Assembly (NCBI RefSeq): GCF_004342665.1
Contig: NZ_SMBY01000001.1
Coordinates: forward strand, 62,001 to 126,000
Source: Samsonia erythrinae
GTDB taxonomy: Bacteria; Pseudomonadota; Gammaproteobacteria; Enterobacterales; Enterobacteriaceae
Direction: 5' to 3'
DNA: 64,000 bases
Positions 9,537 through 18,674 of this stretch are shown here, piece by piece (the first letter of the stretch is position 1; the number at the start of each line of letters is the position of its first letter). Under the pieces are notes generated by a model. It did not search any database. It was not told the origin of the DNA and saw only the letters and a program-made list of their open reading frames with translations. The position numbers were made by a program, and so were the translations under genes.

Positions 9537-9800
9537 GGCTCATTTTCCTGCTGGCGTAATTTCCAGCTTTCTGAACGGAGCAATTCGTCAGGTGCCGAAA
9601 TGAAGCAGCCAATATAGGGTGGTTTTGTTTAATTTTTTTTACATTTATGTGATGAATTTTTCACTCAGAGGCGGTCTGATGATACTTTTTAGTCAAAAAA
9701 TAGGCTTTTTGATGTTGTTACATCATTTTTAACGGTGACAAGGCAAAAAAGAGGGGCAGGAAGCGGTGTCGCGGCTAAGGCGAAAAATAAGGCTGGAAGA

Positions 9801-9821
9801 GGCCGGTAGATCCCTCCGGCC
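9801..9821 (-). terminator. Possible terminator of mdtG
   Basis: GGCCGG (9801-9806) pairs with CCGGCC (9816-9821), directly after the mdtG stop codon. The stem is short and the following U-run poor, so this is a tentative call. The rest of 9537-9827 is AT-rich and holds no gene that I can support. Confidence 0.35.
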
Positions 9822-9827
9822 AGTGGC

Positions 9828-11021
9828 TTATTTTTTTCTTCCCGGTTTCCTGAAGGCGAAAATGAGTTGCAGCGTATTGCAGAAAACGAAGAGCGCGGTG
9901 ATACCGAAAACCCAGCGGAACCCCATCATGGCGGAGACGCCGGAACCGACCAGCGGCCCCAGTACGTTACCCAGATACATGAATGACTGGTTATAGCCGA
10001 AGATGCGGCCTGTTACCTGCTGGCTGCTGTATTTGACCAGCAGCGCCTGCACGGTTGGCATGAGCGCGCCATCGGCAAAGCCCAGCAAAAAACGCAGGAT
10101 GCCGAGCTGCGTGGGGCTTTGAACCGTTGCCATCACCAGAAACAGCAGCACACTGAGCGACAGGGCGACAATCAGTACGCGGTGCGCACCGATGCGGTCC
10201 CCCAGACGTCCAAGCGGTGAAGCCGACATCAGGGCTGAAACGCCGGGGATGGCGGCAATCACACCGCTGACAAAGGCGATGTTGTCCATATTGGGGGAGA
10301 GATCGCGAATGAAGAGCGTGAGAATGGGGCTGATGGAGCCGTTTGCCATTTGGATCATCATCGTCGTCACAAACAGGCAAACGATGAGCGATGGATAAGG
10401 CAGAGAGGCGAACACGGCTTTCCCGCTGAGTCGGTTCTCTTTCGTCACTTTCACCACGCTCTCTTTAATGGCAAAAAGCGTAATCAGGAAGCTGGTAAAC
10501 AACAGGCCCCCCGTGATGAAAAAGACGGTGCGTAGGCCGATGTGGTCGGCCATAAAGCCACCAAATAACGGCCCGAGGATCACTCCGGCTATCTGCCCGG
10601 TTGAGAGCGTGCCCAGCGCCCAGCCGCTTTTTTCGCGCGGAACCTGTGAAGCAATCAGCGCCATCGCATTGGGAATATAGCCGGAAGTGAGCCCCATTAA
10701 CGCACGCAGGATGAACAGGTGCCAGACATTGGTGGCCAGACCTTGCAGCGACATCACAATGGCCATGCCCAGCGCGGCGCGCAACAGCATTAGTTTGCGC
10801 CCTTTGCGGTCTGCGAGACTTCCCCATAGTGGCGCAACAACGGCGGAGACGAGAAAAGACGAACTAAAGATTAAGCCGGACCACAGGCTCAGCGATTCAT
10901 GCGAACGGACGCCAAGCTGTTCAATATATAGCGGCAGAAAGGGCAATATCTGGCTCATCGCCAGCCCGGTGAAAAAACATCCCAGCCAGGCAGAGAAGAG
11001 GTTAAGTTTCCAGGTTTCCAT
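9828..11021 (-). CDS. mdtG: Multidrug efflux MFS transporter MdtG
   Basis: Twelve-helix major facilitator of 397 aa, matching E. coli MdtG (YceE) along its length: [27 protein letters not shown] at the start, the loop 2-3 motif [31 protein letters not shown], and [11 protein letters not shown]. MdtG exports compounds such as fosfomycin and deoxycholate when expressed, and in E. coli is controlled by MarA/SoxS/Rob. The gene is alone, with exbD downstream on the same strand and azuC divergent upstream. No convincing marbox was found; a 16-bp palindrome lies upstream. Confidence 0.87.
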   Translation of the reverse strand: METWKLNLFSAWLGCFFTGLAMSQILPFLPLYIEQLGVRSHESLSLWSGLIFSSSFLVSAVVAPLWGSLADRKGRKLMLLRAALGMAIVMSLQGLATNVWHLFILRALMGLTSGYIPNAMALIASQVPREKSGWALGTLSTGQIAGVILGPLFGGFMADHIGLRTVFFITGGLLFTSFLITLFAIKESVVKVTKENRLSGKAVFASLPYPSLIVCLFVTTMMIQMANGSISPILTLFIRDLSPNMDNIAFVSGVIAAIPGVSALMSASPLGRLGDRIGAHRVLIVALSLSVLLFLVMATVQSPTQLGILRFLLGFADGALMPTVQALLVKYSSQQVTGRIFGYNQSFMYLGNVLGPLVGSGVSAMMGFRWVFGITALFVFCNTLQLIFAFRKPGRKK

Positions 11022-11088
11022 GGGAATAGGAATGAGCCTTTTTCAGCGAATAACTCATGGCGAACCTCAGTGACCGTGCGTGAAAATG

Positions 11089-11104
11089 TGTGCTGATCAG
11101 CACA
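11089..11104. promoter_or_regulatory. 16-bp palindrome upstream of mdtG
   Basis: TGTGCTGATCAGCACA is a perfect palindrome 68 bases before the mdtG start. It is placed like an operator, but I cannot name the protein that binds it. Confidence 0.35.
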
Positions 11105-11255
11105 GAGTAACGCCAAAGTGATAACGGAAAGTGATTAAAATATCGTCTTTCATCATGAGCATAGCATACGCGGCAGGGCATGAGTCACTCATGGGTAATA
11201 ATTAGCAACAAAAGAAAATCGCTACGGGCGGGAAAAAACGTTGTTGATTTGTTTT

Positions 11256-11306
11256 TGTGATGTACGTCACAAAAAATTAGCTTTCGCACCACAGTCGTCG
11301 TACAAT
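11256..11306 (+). promoter_or_regulatory. CRP site and promoter of azuC
   Basis: TGTGATGTACGTCACA (11256-11271) is a perfect CRP consensus palindrome (TGTGA-N6-TCACA). It is followed by a -10 TACAAT (11301-11306) with a poor -35 (TTAGCT, 11277-11282). The CRP centre would lie near -49 of the expected start, which is neither the class I nor the class II position, so CRP may repress or act with help. E. coli azuC is reported to respond to carbon source through CRP. Confidence 0.65.
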
Positions 11307-11375
11307 CACCGGCATGGAACACGAGTTATTCCATCGCATAATCAAGCTAACGTCTTAAGTCATTGAGGTGAAAAA

Positions 11376-11453
11376 GTGCGTAACTTCTTTAAAAAAATGC
11401 TGGCGGCTTACCTGAATACCTATAAAAACGTGCCGCCTGGCGCGCTGTTCTAA
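11376..11453 (+). CDS. azuC: Small protein AzuC, part of dual-function RNA AzuCR
   Basis: A 25-residue reading frame with a GTG start, preceded by TTGAGGTGA. It encodes an amphipathic, basic peptide ending KNVPPGALF, which lines up with E. coli AzuC (28 aa, ending KDVPPGNMFR). In E. coli, AzuC binds and stimulates glycerol-3-phosphate dehydrogenase GlpD at the membrane, and the same transcript base-pairs with galE and cadA mRNAs as a small RNA. The short transcript here (promoter near 11306, terminator at 11471-11503) has the same compact design. The gene sits between mdtG and svx. Identification rests on the peptide pattern, promoter and terminator together. Confidence 0.8.
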   Translation: MRNFFKKMLAAYLNTYKNVPPGALF

Positions 11454-11470
11454 GCATCTGTACGCTGTGT

Positions 11471-11503
11471 CAATCAGGCCGCCATTTGGCGGCCTGATTG
11501 TTT
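11471..11503 (+). terminator. Intrinsic terminator of azuC
   Basis: Perfect 13-bp stem CAATCAGGCCGCC/GGCGGCCTGATTG with loop ATTT, followed by TTTATC. It ends the azuC transcript 18 bases after the stop codon. Confidence 0.85.
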
Positions 11504-11541
11504 ATCACTTCAGACTCAACGCTGTTGAGTGAGTCTTTATT

Positions 11542-13404
11542 CTATTTTGCGCTGTAGTTAGGCACGGCGGTGACTTCCGGTACGGCATCCGTCAGGAAAG
11601 CGCCGGAATCGCCGCTTCTGACTTCATTTTCATCAATAAAGCCATAGAATACGCCTTGCGACGCGGAAGCGCCGCGAATTTCCGCATCCCCGCGCATCTG
11701 CGCAGAACCCGATAGTACAATGCCGCGCTCAAACGCGCCCGGCCCCATGAAGACCGTATGCAAGCGCGCGTTATCGCGAACCACCGTGTCGCCTTGCATG
11801 ACCGTCAAACCGCCGACAACCGCATGTCCTTCTACCGTACCGCTCAGGATGGTGGCGCGATCTTCGATTCTGGCGTTATCCATCACGTTGCCACCGATGA
11901 CGCGGGCATACGGGCCGACATAGGCGGTAGGCGCAACATTGGCTGATTGGGATACCCAACCGCCGCCGTTTGCGTGACGGTGGCCATTCGCGGTGGGATT
12001 GGGGGCGTCAGGCTGGCTGCCTTCCGGCCAGACGTTGGTGAAATCGGCCATCCAGGGGTAGCGATAGAGTGAGTAATAGGATTGATCCCATTTGATCTTC
12101 TGCATGACTGACGGCGTGCCCATCACCACCATATAAATGCCGCGATCGTCGTGGCGGATAGCAAAGTTTTCCACCGTCGCTGACGCGCCGCGCTGCAATT
12201 CGCTGTAGCGTGAAACGCCGTCAGCACCGATGGCGACAATCCCCCAACGCCAGTCGGAATGCGGCTGTGGCACCGTTGCCGGATCGTTCTTCAGCCCCGG
12301 GAAACGAGTGACGGCGGGTTGATTTTGCACCATACCGTGGAATTGAACGGTGATATTCGTCGCGCCGCTTTCCGGTATCAATCGAACGATGTTGTAGCCT
12401 AACTGCTGCGGGGCCTGATCGAACGGCACGGCGAAGCGTCGGGCGCTGGCGCCATCCACCGGTTCAAGCGCTGTGGTCCTCAGCAAACGGTCTGCATTAA
12501 ACTCATTGGGTTGCACCGTATCATAGCTGCCGTAGGTTGAGCGGTAGAAACGGCCACGATCAAAACCATCGGGATCGACGTAATCCCAGTTAACGTTGTG
12601 CATTGCCCAGTCGCCGAAAACATCGTTAAATTCCGACTGGCTCCAGCCCATGTTGGTACGCAGGACGGACAGCGGATCGGCGGTGGCATGGCCGCTTTCG
12701 CCTATTTTGGGCGCTTTTGACCACATATCGTTGATGATGCTATAGCCAAAGCGGTTCTTCAGGTATTCCATAAACTGCCAGTTGCAGTAACGGTTACGCG
12801 TTGAGCCCAGATAGATATGCGGGTAGTTAACCAGCATTTCTGAACAGTGGGCCGACGTACCGCGGAATTCATCCATCTGGTGCGTCATCCAGTTCGCATG
12901 GGATTCCCAAATCCAGCCAACGTAGTTTTCTCCCTCCGCGTTCTGGAAGCTGCCGGTTTGTCCTTGCAGCGCGTGGGTAAATTCGTGTGCCAGTCCCCAG
13001 TTATCCTTCAGTGAGGCCGGTCCAATCCACATTCCCATGGTGTTGCCGCCCGCGATACCCCCGCTGAGCCCAAAGGTGGGATCGATATGAATATTGGCTT
13101 TATATTTCACCGTCTGTTTGCAGTAAGGCTCGGAGAACTGAATCTGGTTAATAAATTTGTCCCAAATTTGTTCTAATTTCTGCCCAGCGGCAATGACATC
13201 GTTACGGTCCGCGTCGTTATTATTCCAACGAAAGGCGAAGTGCTCGGTCTGGTATTGTACGGAAGGCATATCATTGTTGAAATTATCAACCTGCCAGTCA
13301 CCCGCAACACAGGTTTCAGCGGCGTTAGCCGTATTGAGCATTAATGCGCCGCTTAATATTAGCAGGCAATTGAGTGGCGTAACCATCGTCTTTATTTTTG
13401 ACAT
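11542..13404 (-). CDS. svx: Svx-type secreted zinc metalloprotease virulence factor
   Basis: Protein of 620 aa with a Sec signal (LNCLLILSGALMLNTANAA). Near residue 140 is LAHEFTHALQG, an HExxH zinc-protease motif, and downstream ESHANWMTHQ. The sequence resembles Pectobacterium atrosepticum Svx, a quorum-sensing-controlled virulence factor secreted by the Out type II system and related to Xanthomonas AvrXca. The C-terminal third contains a repeated Gly/Ala/Val-rich segment (VIGGNVMDNARIEDRATILSG onward) suggesting a left-handed beta-helix. The start at 13404 has an AAGGA site; an in-frame ATG six codons upstream has none. It is monocistronic. Assignment to Svx is from memory of the family, so the symbol is probable rather than certain. 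Confidence 0.75.
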   Translation of the reverse strand: MSKIKTMVTPLNCLLILSGALMLNTANAAETCVAGDWQVDNFNNDMPSVQYQTEHFAFRWNNNDADRNDVIAAGQKLEQIWDKFINQIQFSEPYCKQTVKYKANIHIDPTFGLSGGIAGGNTMGMWIGPASLKDNWGLAHEFTHALQGQTGSFQNAEGENYVGWIWESHANWMTHQMDEFRGTSAHCSEMLVNYPHIYLGSTRNRYCNWQFMEYLKNRFGYSIINDMWSKAPKIGESGHATADPLSVLRTNMGWSQSEFNDVFGDWAMHNVNWDYVDPDGFDRGRFYRSTYGSYDTVQPNEFNADRLLRTTALEPVDGASARRFAVPFDQAPQQLGYNIVRLIPESGATNITVQFHGMVQNQPAVTRFPGLKNDPATVPQPHSDWRWGIVAIGADGVSRYSELQRGASATVENFAIRHDDRGIYMVVMGTPSVMQKIKWDQSYYSLYRYPWMADFTNVWPEGSQPDAPNPTANGHRHANGGGWVSQSANVAPTAYVGPYARVIGGNVMDNARIEDRATILSGTVEGHAVVGGLTVMQGDTVVRDNARLHTVFMGPGAFERGIVLSGSAQMRGDAEIRGASASQGVFYGFIDENEVRSGDSGAFLTDAVPEVTAVPNYSAK

Positions 13405-13529
13405 AAATCCTTTTCCTAGCATGAATATTGCTAATCAGCCTTATTATTTATGAGAGGTTATTTCTCATAATGAACAGGCAATCCTATGGCCATCATGGCC
13501 AATTTTACTTAAGTAAAAGAAATATATTT

Positions 13530-13548
13530 GGCCTCTCTATGAGAGGCC
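13530..13548 (-). terminator. Hairpin downstream of the NCS1 permease gene
   Basis: Perfect 8-bp stem GGCCTCTC/GAGAGGCC with loop TAT, followed on the minus strand by AAATATATTTCTTTT. It is placed to end the permease operon before the svx promoter. Confidence 0.55.
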
Positions 13549-13602
13549 GGGTAAAAGTATAATTCAGTTTTATCGTTTAACCTATTTCATTTTAAATTTT
13601 TG

Positions 13603-14904
13603 TTATGTCTTACTTACTCGCGTATAAAAAACGTTATTGAGAGAATAGGTTATTATCCAATAAAGTACGCTGGCTGCCAGTAGCGAATTAAACGCGGGGA
13701 TGCCCCATTCAAAGGCTAACCCGATAGCGGCCCCCGTCAGGCTGGCGAGCAGCGCAGGCCAGCCAATCAGCGGTGTTTCCTCGCTGGTCGGTAACTCGCC
13801 TTTCGCGCGGCTGGCGGTGAGTAACGTTTGGTGTGTGCGTAAAATATAATAGTCGACCAGCATCACGCCAATTATCGGTGGAAACAACACGCCTAATAGC
13901 GTCAGGAAATCAACAAAACGGTCGAGGATACCAGCGACGGAAAGTGCGGTGCCAATGAAGCCGATGATTAACGTGATGGAGACATAGCGTAATTTTTTTC
14001 CCGTGATGCCTTCTATGGCATTGGCGATGCCCAACGAGGAAGAATAAAGATTGATATCGTTCACTCTTAATGTCGAAAATATAACGGCGACCAGTCCGAT
14101 GCCGCCTGCCGCCTGAGACATGATCGTGACAACGTCAGCGGTATTGAGCGCCCGGGCAATAACAATGGCAAGGCCATTGACAATAAACTCTCCGACGATA
14201 ATCGACAGCATCGTCATCCAGAATACGTGTTTCCCTTTTTGCGAATAACGCGTCATATCCGGGGTAATTAAGCTGGCGACGATACATCCCCCGACCACAA
14301 TGGTTGCCCCTGCGCTAATCGATATCCTCTCGCCGTTAGGTATGGAAACGAGCAGCTCGGTAATATTGTGGCCGGAAAGTGTCATGATCGAAATATAGCC
14401 GACGACGATGATAAACATCGGCACGGCGATTTTGGCGGTAAAACGTAACGCCTTGAAGCCAAAGGCCACCAGCAGCGTCAGGGCGATGCCGGAAAGCGCC
14501 GCGGACGCGCCAAAGCCGAGCTTATCCGCCATGGCGAAATTGAGCGCTTTGGCGAACACGGCATTCTGAACGCCAAACCAGCCGATAAGGCTCACCGCGA
14601 TCACCAACCCTATCAGGACGGAGCCTATACGACCAAACCCGCACCAGCGTGCGAGCAGACTACCGGACATGCCTTCTTTCATGCCGGCATAGCCAAGCCC
14701 CACCGTCACCACGCCGAAAATCGCGCTGCCAATAAGGATGGCTAACATCGCCTGACTTAACGTCATCGAATGTCCCAGCACCGCGCCCAACATAAATTGA
14801 TCCAGCGCCGTCAACATGCCGATGTGGACCAGGGCCACGTTGAGAAAAGGCATCCGGACGTTCAACGGGACGCGGCTAACCGGGTAATCATCTACTTTTT
14901 CCAT
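13603..14904 (-). CDS. NCS1 family cytosine/purine-type permease
   Basis: Inner-membrane transporter of 433 aa with about twelve hydrophobic segments. The start (SRVPLNVRMPFLNVALVHIGMLTALDQF) and GWFGVQNAVFAKAL are typical of the CodB branch of nucleobase:cation symporter 1. The substrate may be cytosine, a purine, or a related heterocycle; no deaminase or other nucleobase enzyme is adjacent, so the substrate is open. It starts 13 bases after the LuxR-type gene, which lies upstream in the same direction, so the regulator and permease are probably cotranscribed and the regulator may sense the imported compound. Confidence 0.8.
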   Translation of the reverse strand: MEKVDDYPVSRVPLNVRMPFLNVALVHIGMLTALDQFMLGAVLGHSMTLSQAMLAILIGSAIFGVVTVGLGYAGMKEGMSGSLLARWCGFGRIGSVLIGLVIAVSLIGWFGVQNAVFAKALNFAMADKLGFGASAALSGIALTLLVAFGFKALRFTAKIAVPMFIIVVGYISIMTLSGHNITELLVSIPNGERISISAGATIVVGGCIVASLITPDMTRYSQKGKHVFWMTMLSIIVGEFIVNGLAIVIARALNTADVVTIMSQAAGGIGLVAVIFSTLRVNDINLYSSSLGIANAIEGITGKKLRYVSITLIIGFIGTALSVAGILDRFVDFLTLLGVLFPPIIGVMLVDYYILRTHQTLLTASRAKGELPTSEETPLIGWPALLASLTGAAIGLAFEWGIPAFNSLLAASVLYWIITYSLNNVFYTRVSKT

Positions 14905-14917
14905 GTGGGCTGCTCTC

Positions 14918-15607
14918 TTATATAAATTGAATGCCTTTTTCGATAAGGGTATTGGGAATATAACTGTCTATCCCAAGATGGCGGCAGAACTCTTCAAACT
15001 GAGGCAGCGAATGTGTCCCGGCCTTTTGATACATGTTATATATCCTGTTTTGGATGGTTTTGGGTGAAACGTTCATTTTCCTTGCAATTTCTTTATTTGA
15101 GAAACGCTGTAATATTAGAAAGATAATATCCAGCTCTGATTGGGTAAAAATACTGGTGGTTAACTCTGTTTGTAATGTGGTCGGCTTTTTCTGATCGATA
15201 TATATCAGTGGCGATCGGGTATCCAGCGGTCTGGCATTCCACATCGTACCAATACAATTTTTGTTTGCGTCGAAAATAGGGATCTTTTCACTGACGAATG
15301 GCGTCAACGTCTTTTTGCCATACCAGTAATGGGTTTCAATCACCGTGACTCGCTGTTCGCTGTTTTCCGTTAGTCTGTCGTGCTCCTTTAAATCGTCGGC
15401 AAGCTCACTCCAACTGGCAGGAAACTCATCATCGAATCGCCCCTCAATATCAAAACTCCTGGGTGTGTTGGTATAAAGATAAGCACTTTTATTCATGTAA
15501 ACATGACGAGACGCTAAATCTTTAATTCCCCATGGTTCATTTAAGCCTTCCATCATGATAATCAGATTACGAATATAATCAGTGATGTTTTGGGGGGCGG
15601 ATGGCAT
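14918..15607 (-). CDS. PAS-like/LuxR-type transcriptional regulator
   Basis: Protein of 229 aa. Residues 1-150 resemble a PAS-type sensor (NEPWGIKDLASRHVYMNKSAYLYTNTP, then GKKTLTPFVSEKIPIFDANKNCIGT). Residues about 165-225 form a LuxR helix-turn-helix with FTQSELDIIFLILQRFSNKEIARKMNVSPKTIQNRIYNMYQKAG. No receiver domain is present, so it is not a phosphorylated response regulator; it probably senses a small molecule through the PAS part. AAGGAG precedes the start. It is 13 bases upstream of the NCS1 permease and 28 bases downstream of the acetyltransferase on the same strand. Confidence 0.8.
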   Translation of the reverse strand: MPSAPQNITDYIRNLIIMMEGLNEPWGIKDLASRHVYMNKSAYLYTNTPRSFDIEGRFDDEFPASWSELADDLKEHDRLTENSEQRVTVIETHYWYGKKTLTPFVSEKIPIFDANKNCIGTMWNARPLDTRSPLIYIDQKKPTTLQTELTTSIFTQSELDIIFLILQRFSNKEIARKMNVSPKTIQNRIYNMYQKAGTHSLPQFEEFCRHLGIDSYIPNTLIEKGIQFI

Positions 15608-15635
15608 CCTGTACTCCTTAATGGTCGTAATGAAT

Positions 15636-16049
15636 TCAGCGAATCAATTTCGCTAAATAATGTCGAGTGTGTTTGTGTGCGTACCCCGGTAGATTACCGT
15701 ACTCCTTGTAGCCCAGTTTTTCGTAAAATCCTTTGGCCTGAAAGTTGAAGGTATCCACATAAGCCAGATGACAACCGCGTTTTAACGCTTCTTTTTCAGC
15801 GGCCAGCATAAGTTGGCGGCCAAGGCCGCTTTTACGCTGGGCTTCAGCGACCCAAAGGTATTGAACTTCCAGCGCTCCCCACCAGGTTCTGGAAATTAAT
15901 CCAGCGATGATATTATTTTCAGCATCTTTAAAATTCAAGAAAAGGGGAGAAATGTCAACCGCGTCATATTGTTCGTTGTGTTTCCACAGGCTTGCGATGA
16001 CAAATTCTTCTTCATCGGGATCCGGTGTGGCAGTAATATTCAACTTCAT
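15636..16049 (-). CDS. GNAT family N-acetyltransferase
   Basis: Cytoplasmic protein of 137 aa with the acetyl-CoA binding motif A as VQYLWVAEAQRKSGLGRQLMLAAEKEALKRGC and motif B ending AKGFYEKLGYKEYGNLPGY. The acceptor substrate is not readable. It begins the three-gene run acetyltransferase, LuxR-type regulator, NCS1 permease, with 28 bases to the regulator, and may modify the permease substrate or act separately. A GAGG lies about ten bases before the start. Confidence 0.82.
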   Translation of the reverse strand: MKLNITATPDPDEEEFVIASLWKHNEQYDAVDISPLFLNFKDAENNIIAGLISRTWWGALEVQYLWVAEAQRKSGLGRQLMLAAEKEALKRGCHLAYVDTFNFQAKGFYEKLGYKEYGNLPGYAHKHTRHYLAKLIR

Positions 16050-16555
16050 TGTAATAATACCTCATTATTAATTATTAGCATGCTAAATTATAATTCCGGT
16101 GTGGCTATTCCTCTATCATATTTAAAGTTATCAGACAAGGGGGGATTTCACCCCTTGCCATGAAACGGTATTGCCTTATGATAAAAAATAATCTGATACG
16201 TTAATGATTCTATGTTTATAGAAATCAGAAGTTAAGTGTGAATTCGCTACATCAGGGAAATGTCAGATAATTAATAATAACAGCATATATTATATTGGAA
16301 GTATATTTCTTATTAGTTTTTTCTTTGTCGTGCTTTTGGATACTTATTCATATATCCCGGTTAATGCCAGCGAAATACGATTTGATTTCGCTGGCGCACC
16401 TCTTCTGATGATCTTCCGCAGGCACCGTTTCACGGTGCCTTCTAATCCTGCTTATACGTCTGAAGGCAAGTTTCGAGCTGGTAGGTTGTGAGGAGCCAGC
16501 CACGTTACGATGGAATTCGGTGTCAGGCGGCTGGCTATACGATGAGCAGGTTATA
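16050..16555. other. AT-rich gene-free stretch with two hairpins
   Basis: No supportable gene. It holds a stem GCCAGCGAAAT (from 16366) with ATTTCGCTGGC (to 16395), and an 8-bp stem GGCACCGT/ACGGTGCC (16421-16439). Both lie downstream of cueP on its strand and one may terminate it. The left part should carry the promoter of the acetyltransferase operon. Confidence 0.45.
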
Positions 16556-17110
16556 TTACGCCTGTTTTTTCAAGGGCAACGTTGTCATACAGGTCTGGCT
16601 ATCATCGTAGGTGGCGAAGGGCGCGCTTGCTTCACGTCCCTGATAGGTGACGTGCAGCGTTCCTTCAATATTGCGCGGTAGCCATACGCCGACAAAGCCG
16701 TTCTGGTGGCTGTTTAAGGCCTTCTGCATGATAACATGGCCCGATTTATCGGTGATTTTGACGTCAAACGTCGTATTAGCAAGCTCCCCCTGACACCCGG
16801 ATAAACTGTGGTTAAAACAGGGATGCGTGTGTTGGATATAGGGGGCGAATGACAGATAGAATTTCTCTCCCAGCGGATAGTGATATTGCTGCTGCCCATC
16901 AGTCAGTTTCAATTCTTTACTGGTAATGGCGGCGCTGTAAGGTAAAGGCCTCGTCTGGGGGGATTGATCGATCGCCTCAACCATTTGTTCGACGGTTTTA
17001 CCCGACAGCCCTTGTTTTGCCAGGAACGTATTGGCGTCAGACGTCGCGGCGAAACTTGCTCCGCTCAATGTCAGGGTCAGCAAGGCCGCCGTTATATGCA
17101 TATTCATCAT
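16556..17110 (-). CDS. cueP: Periplasmic copper-binding protein CueP
   Basis: Protein of 184 aa with a signal peptide (HITAALLTLTLSGASFA). It has the three conserved cysteines of CueP: a CFNHSLSGC pair eight residues apart in mid-protein and a third in DSQTCMT near the C-terminus, the same spacing as Cys96, Cys104 and Cys172 of Salmonella CueP. CueP binds and reduces periplasmic copper and helps supply copper to SodC. The start at 17110 follows GAGGGA. The promoter just upstream is a textbook CueR site (17154-17184), so induction by cytoplasmic copper(I) is strongly predicted. Its presence suggests copper exposure, common for plant pathogens. Confidence 0.88.
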   Translation of the reverse strand: MMNMHITAALLTLTLSGASFAATSDANTFLAKQGLSGKTVEQMVEAIDQSPQTRPLPYSAAITSKELKLTDGQQQYHYPLGEKFYLSFAPYIQHTHPCFNHSLSGCQGELANTTFDVKITDKSGHVIMQKALNSHQNGFVGVWLPRNIEGTLHVTYQGREASAPFATYDDSQTCMTTLPLKKQA

Positions 17111-17153
17111 GGTTTCCCTCAATAGCGTTTTCGTTTTGGAATCACAACCCATG

Positions 17154-17184
17154 AGGCTAAACCTTCCCCTAAGGGGAAGGTCAA
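17154..17184 (-). promoter_or_regulatory. CueR-type promoter of cueP
   Basis: Read on the minus strand: -35 TTGACC (17184-17179), -10 TAGCCT (17159-17154), spacer exactly 19 bases. Inside lies a dyad ACCTTCCCCT, one base, AGGGGAAGGT (17161-17181). The 19-base spacer and the ACCTTCC/GGAAGGT dyad are the hallmarks of MerR-family CueR promoters such as copA. The expected start is about 37 bases before the cueP ATG. Confidence 0.92.
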
Positions 17185-17189
17185 AAGGC

Positions 17190-17654
17190 GGGGCGTATAG
17201 AAAGGTAAATTTATGTATTTCATGAATTTTTATTGATTGTGATCAAGTTTTAACCGGGGAGGATCCCGGAGAGAGGTGTTCACTCGCACTACGGATGCCC
17301 TATCGCCCGTTGTCGAAAAGGGTTTCAGCGGTTTGTCACTCATGGCGCATGCGCTTTGTCGAATAGGGAATGTCGGTGCCGCTCGCGGTCAGGCGGCTTA
17401 GCCTCAATTTCAACCCGTCACATTGCGCCCCGTACCGGAATGAGCGTGTATTACCGCACCGGCATAAAATTAATCGTACTTTGTCGGATGTATCAGAGTC
17501 TTGCCCGTGTGGTTATGGTTATAGTGCAGATGGCAGGCGAGTCCTCGCATACGGGGAAAGTCCCCGTTTAGATGGCATCTGGCGGGGAATAACCGTGTGG
17601 ATAGCCTTATCCCATCATCGTTGTTACTTATGCATCATGCTACGGAGGTTTCGG
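17190..17654. other. Gene-free stretch before the LysR gene
   Basis: No reading frame here looks like protein by composition or family. It must hold the promoter of the LysR gene; I see no clear operator pair. GGAGG at 17644 is the ribosome site of that gene. Confidence 0.4.
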
Positions 17655-18569
17655 ATGGTTGAATTACGACATCTGAGATATTTTGTGGTTTTGGCCCGTG
17701 AGTTACATTTTGGCCATGCGGCGAGCGCCTTGCACATTGAGCAACCTGCGCTTAGCCACAATCTTCGGCAGTTGGAAGAAGAGCTTGGCGTTCGTTTGTT
17801 TGTCCGTAATACGCGCAAAGTGGAACTGACCGAGGCGGGCCGCACGTATCTCCATAAGTCAATCCGGCTCATTCAGTATATGGATAATGCGGCCCATGCC
17901 GCGCAAAAGGCAGAGCAGGGCGGGGCGGGGTATCTTAATTTCGGCTACGATAATTGTGTCGTGCTAAGCCGTATGCCTGCCGCGATCAAGCAGTTTCAGC
18001 GGTCGTTTCCGGATGTTGAACTCATCCCTCATGAGAATATTCCCGATCGGCTTTTGGAACAGGTGTTAACGGGTAAACTCGATGTGATTTATACCTGTGG
18101 GGGAAGACGCCATCCCCAACTTGACTCTGTGACGCTGGAAATGCCGTCCTGGCTTTGCGCCATTCACAAAGACCACCCTCTGGCCGCGAAAAACGTCATT
18201 CACTGGCGAGATTTGAGGGATGAGAAGCTCGCGTTACCGCCTTACTCAAGCATGTGGGAACTGCATGAATCGCTGCTCAGTCTTTGCCGGGAGGCGGATT
18301 TTGTGCCTCATGCGCCATTTTCTGTCTATAGCCCTCTTGCCGTGTTCCCGTTGGTCAGCGCCGGTCTTTGCGTGAGCTTCACGTTTAATACCGGCAGTGC
18401 GGTGACCATCCCTGACGTCGTGTTTCGCCCGCTTTTGCCTACGCGGACGCTGCAACTCCAAATGTGCTGGAGTAAAAACGCCAACAGTCGCACGTTGACG
18501 AACTTTGTGGAACATTGCACCCGAAGTCTCCATTCAGAGGCGTCGGTATCCGCCTGTGAGCTGGTGTAA
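17655..18569 (+). CDS. LysR-type regulator, BenM/CatM-like
   Basis: Protein of 304 aa. The N-terminal winged helix (VELRHLRYFVVLARELHFGHAASALHIEQPALSHNLRQLEEELGVRLFVR) has the wording typical of the BenM/CatM/CatR branch, which controls aromatic-compound catabolism. The rest is the usual periplasmic-binding-like effector domain. The ATG at 17655 is used because GGAGG lies seven bases before it. It is convergent with an outer-membrane channel gene and two flavoprotein genes, which it may control, although the usual divergent arrangement is absent. The effector is unknown. Confidence 0.82.
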   Translation: MVELRHLRYFVVLARELHFGHAASALHIEQPALSHNLRQLEEELGVRLFVRNTRKVELTEAGRTYLHKSIRLIQYMDNAAHAAQKAEQGGAGYLNFGYDNCVVLSRMPAAIKQFQRSFPDVELIPHENIPDRLLEQVLTGKLDVIYTCGGRRHPQLDSVTLEMPSWLCAIHKDHPLAAKNVIHWRDLRDEKLALPPYSSMWELHESLLSLCREADFVPHAPFSVYSPLAVFPLVSAGLCVSFTFNTGSAVTIPDVVFRPLLPTRTLQLQMCWSKNANSRTLTNFVEHCTRSLHSEASVSACELV

Positions 18570-18674
18570 ACCCCTCGCTAAGCCACGCAGAGTGCGATGA
18601 TGCCGCATGCGGAGGCGGTGGCCGCGTCTTGTCTCGAAATCGCGGCCTGGTTTAAAGGTATTGTGTTGATTATT

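Noticed and set aside
9646..9665. TGTGA...TCAC pattern upstream of exbD that looks like a CRP site
   Set aside because: The spacer between the half-sites is eight bases rather than six, which CRP does not accept.
9730..9745. Possible Pho box before the TonB operon
   Set aside because: Only one weak TTGTCAC-like half is present; the second repeat at the needed spacing is missing.
11093..11115. Possible marbox upstream of mdtG (GCAC ... GCCAAA)
   Set aside because: The distance between the two conserved parts is three bases too long for the MarA/SoxS consensus.
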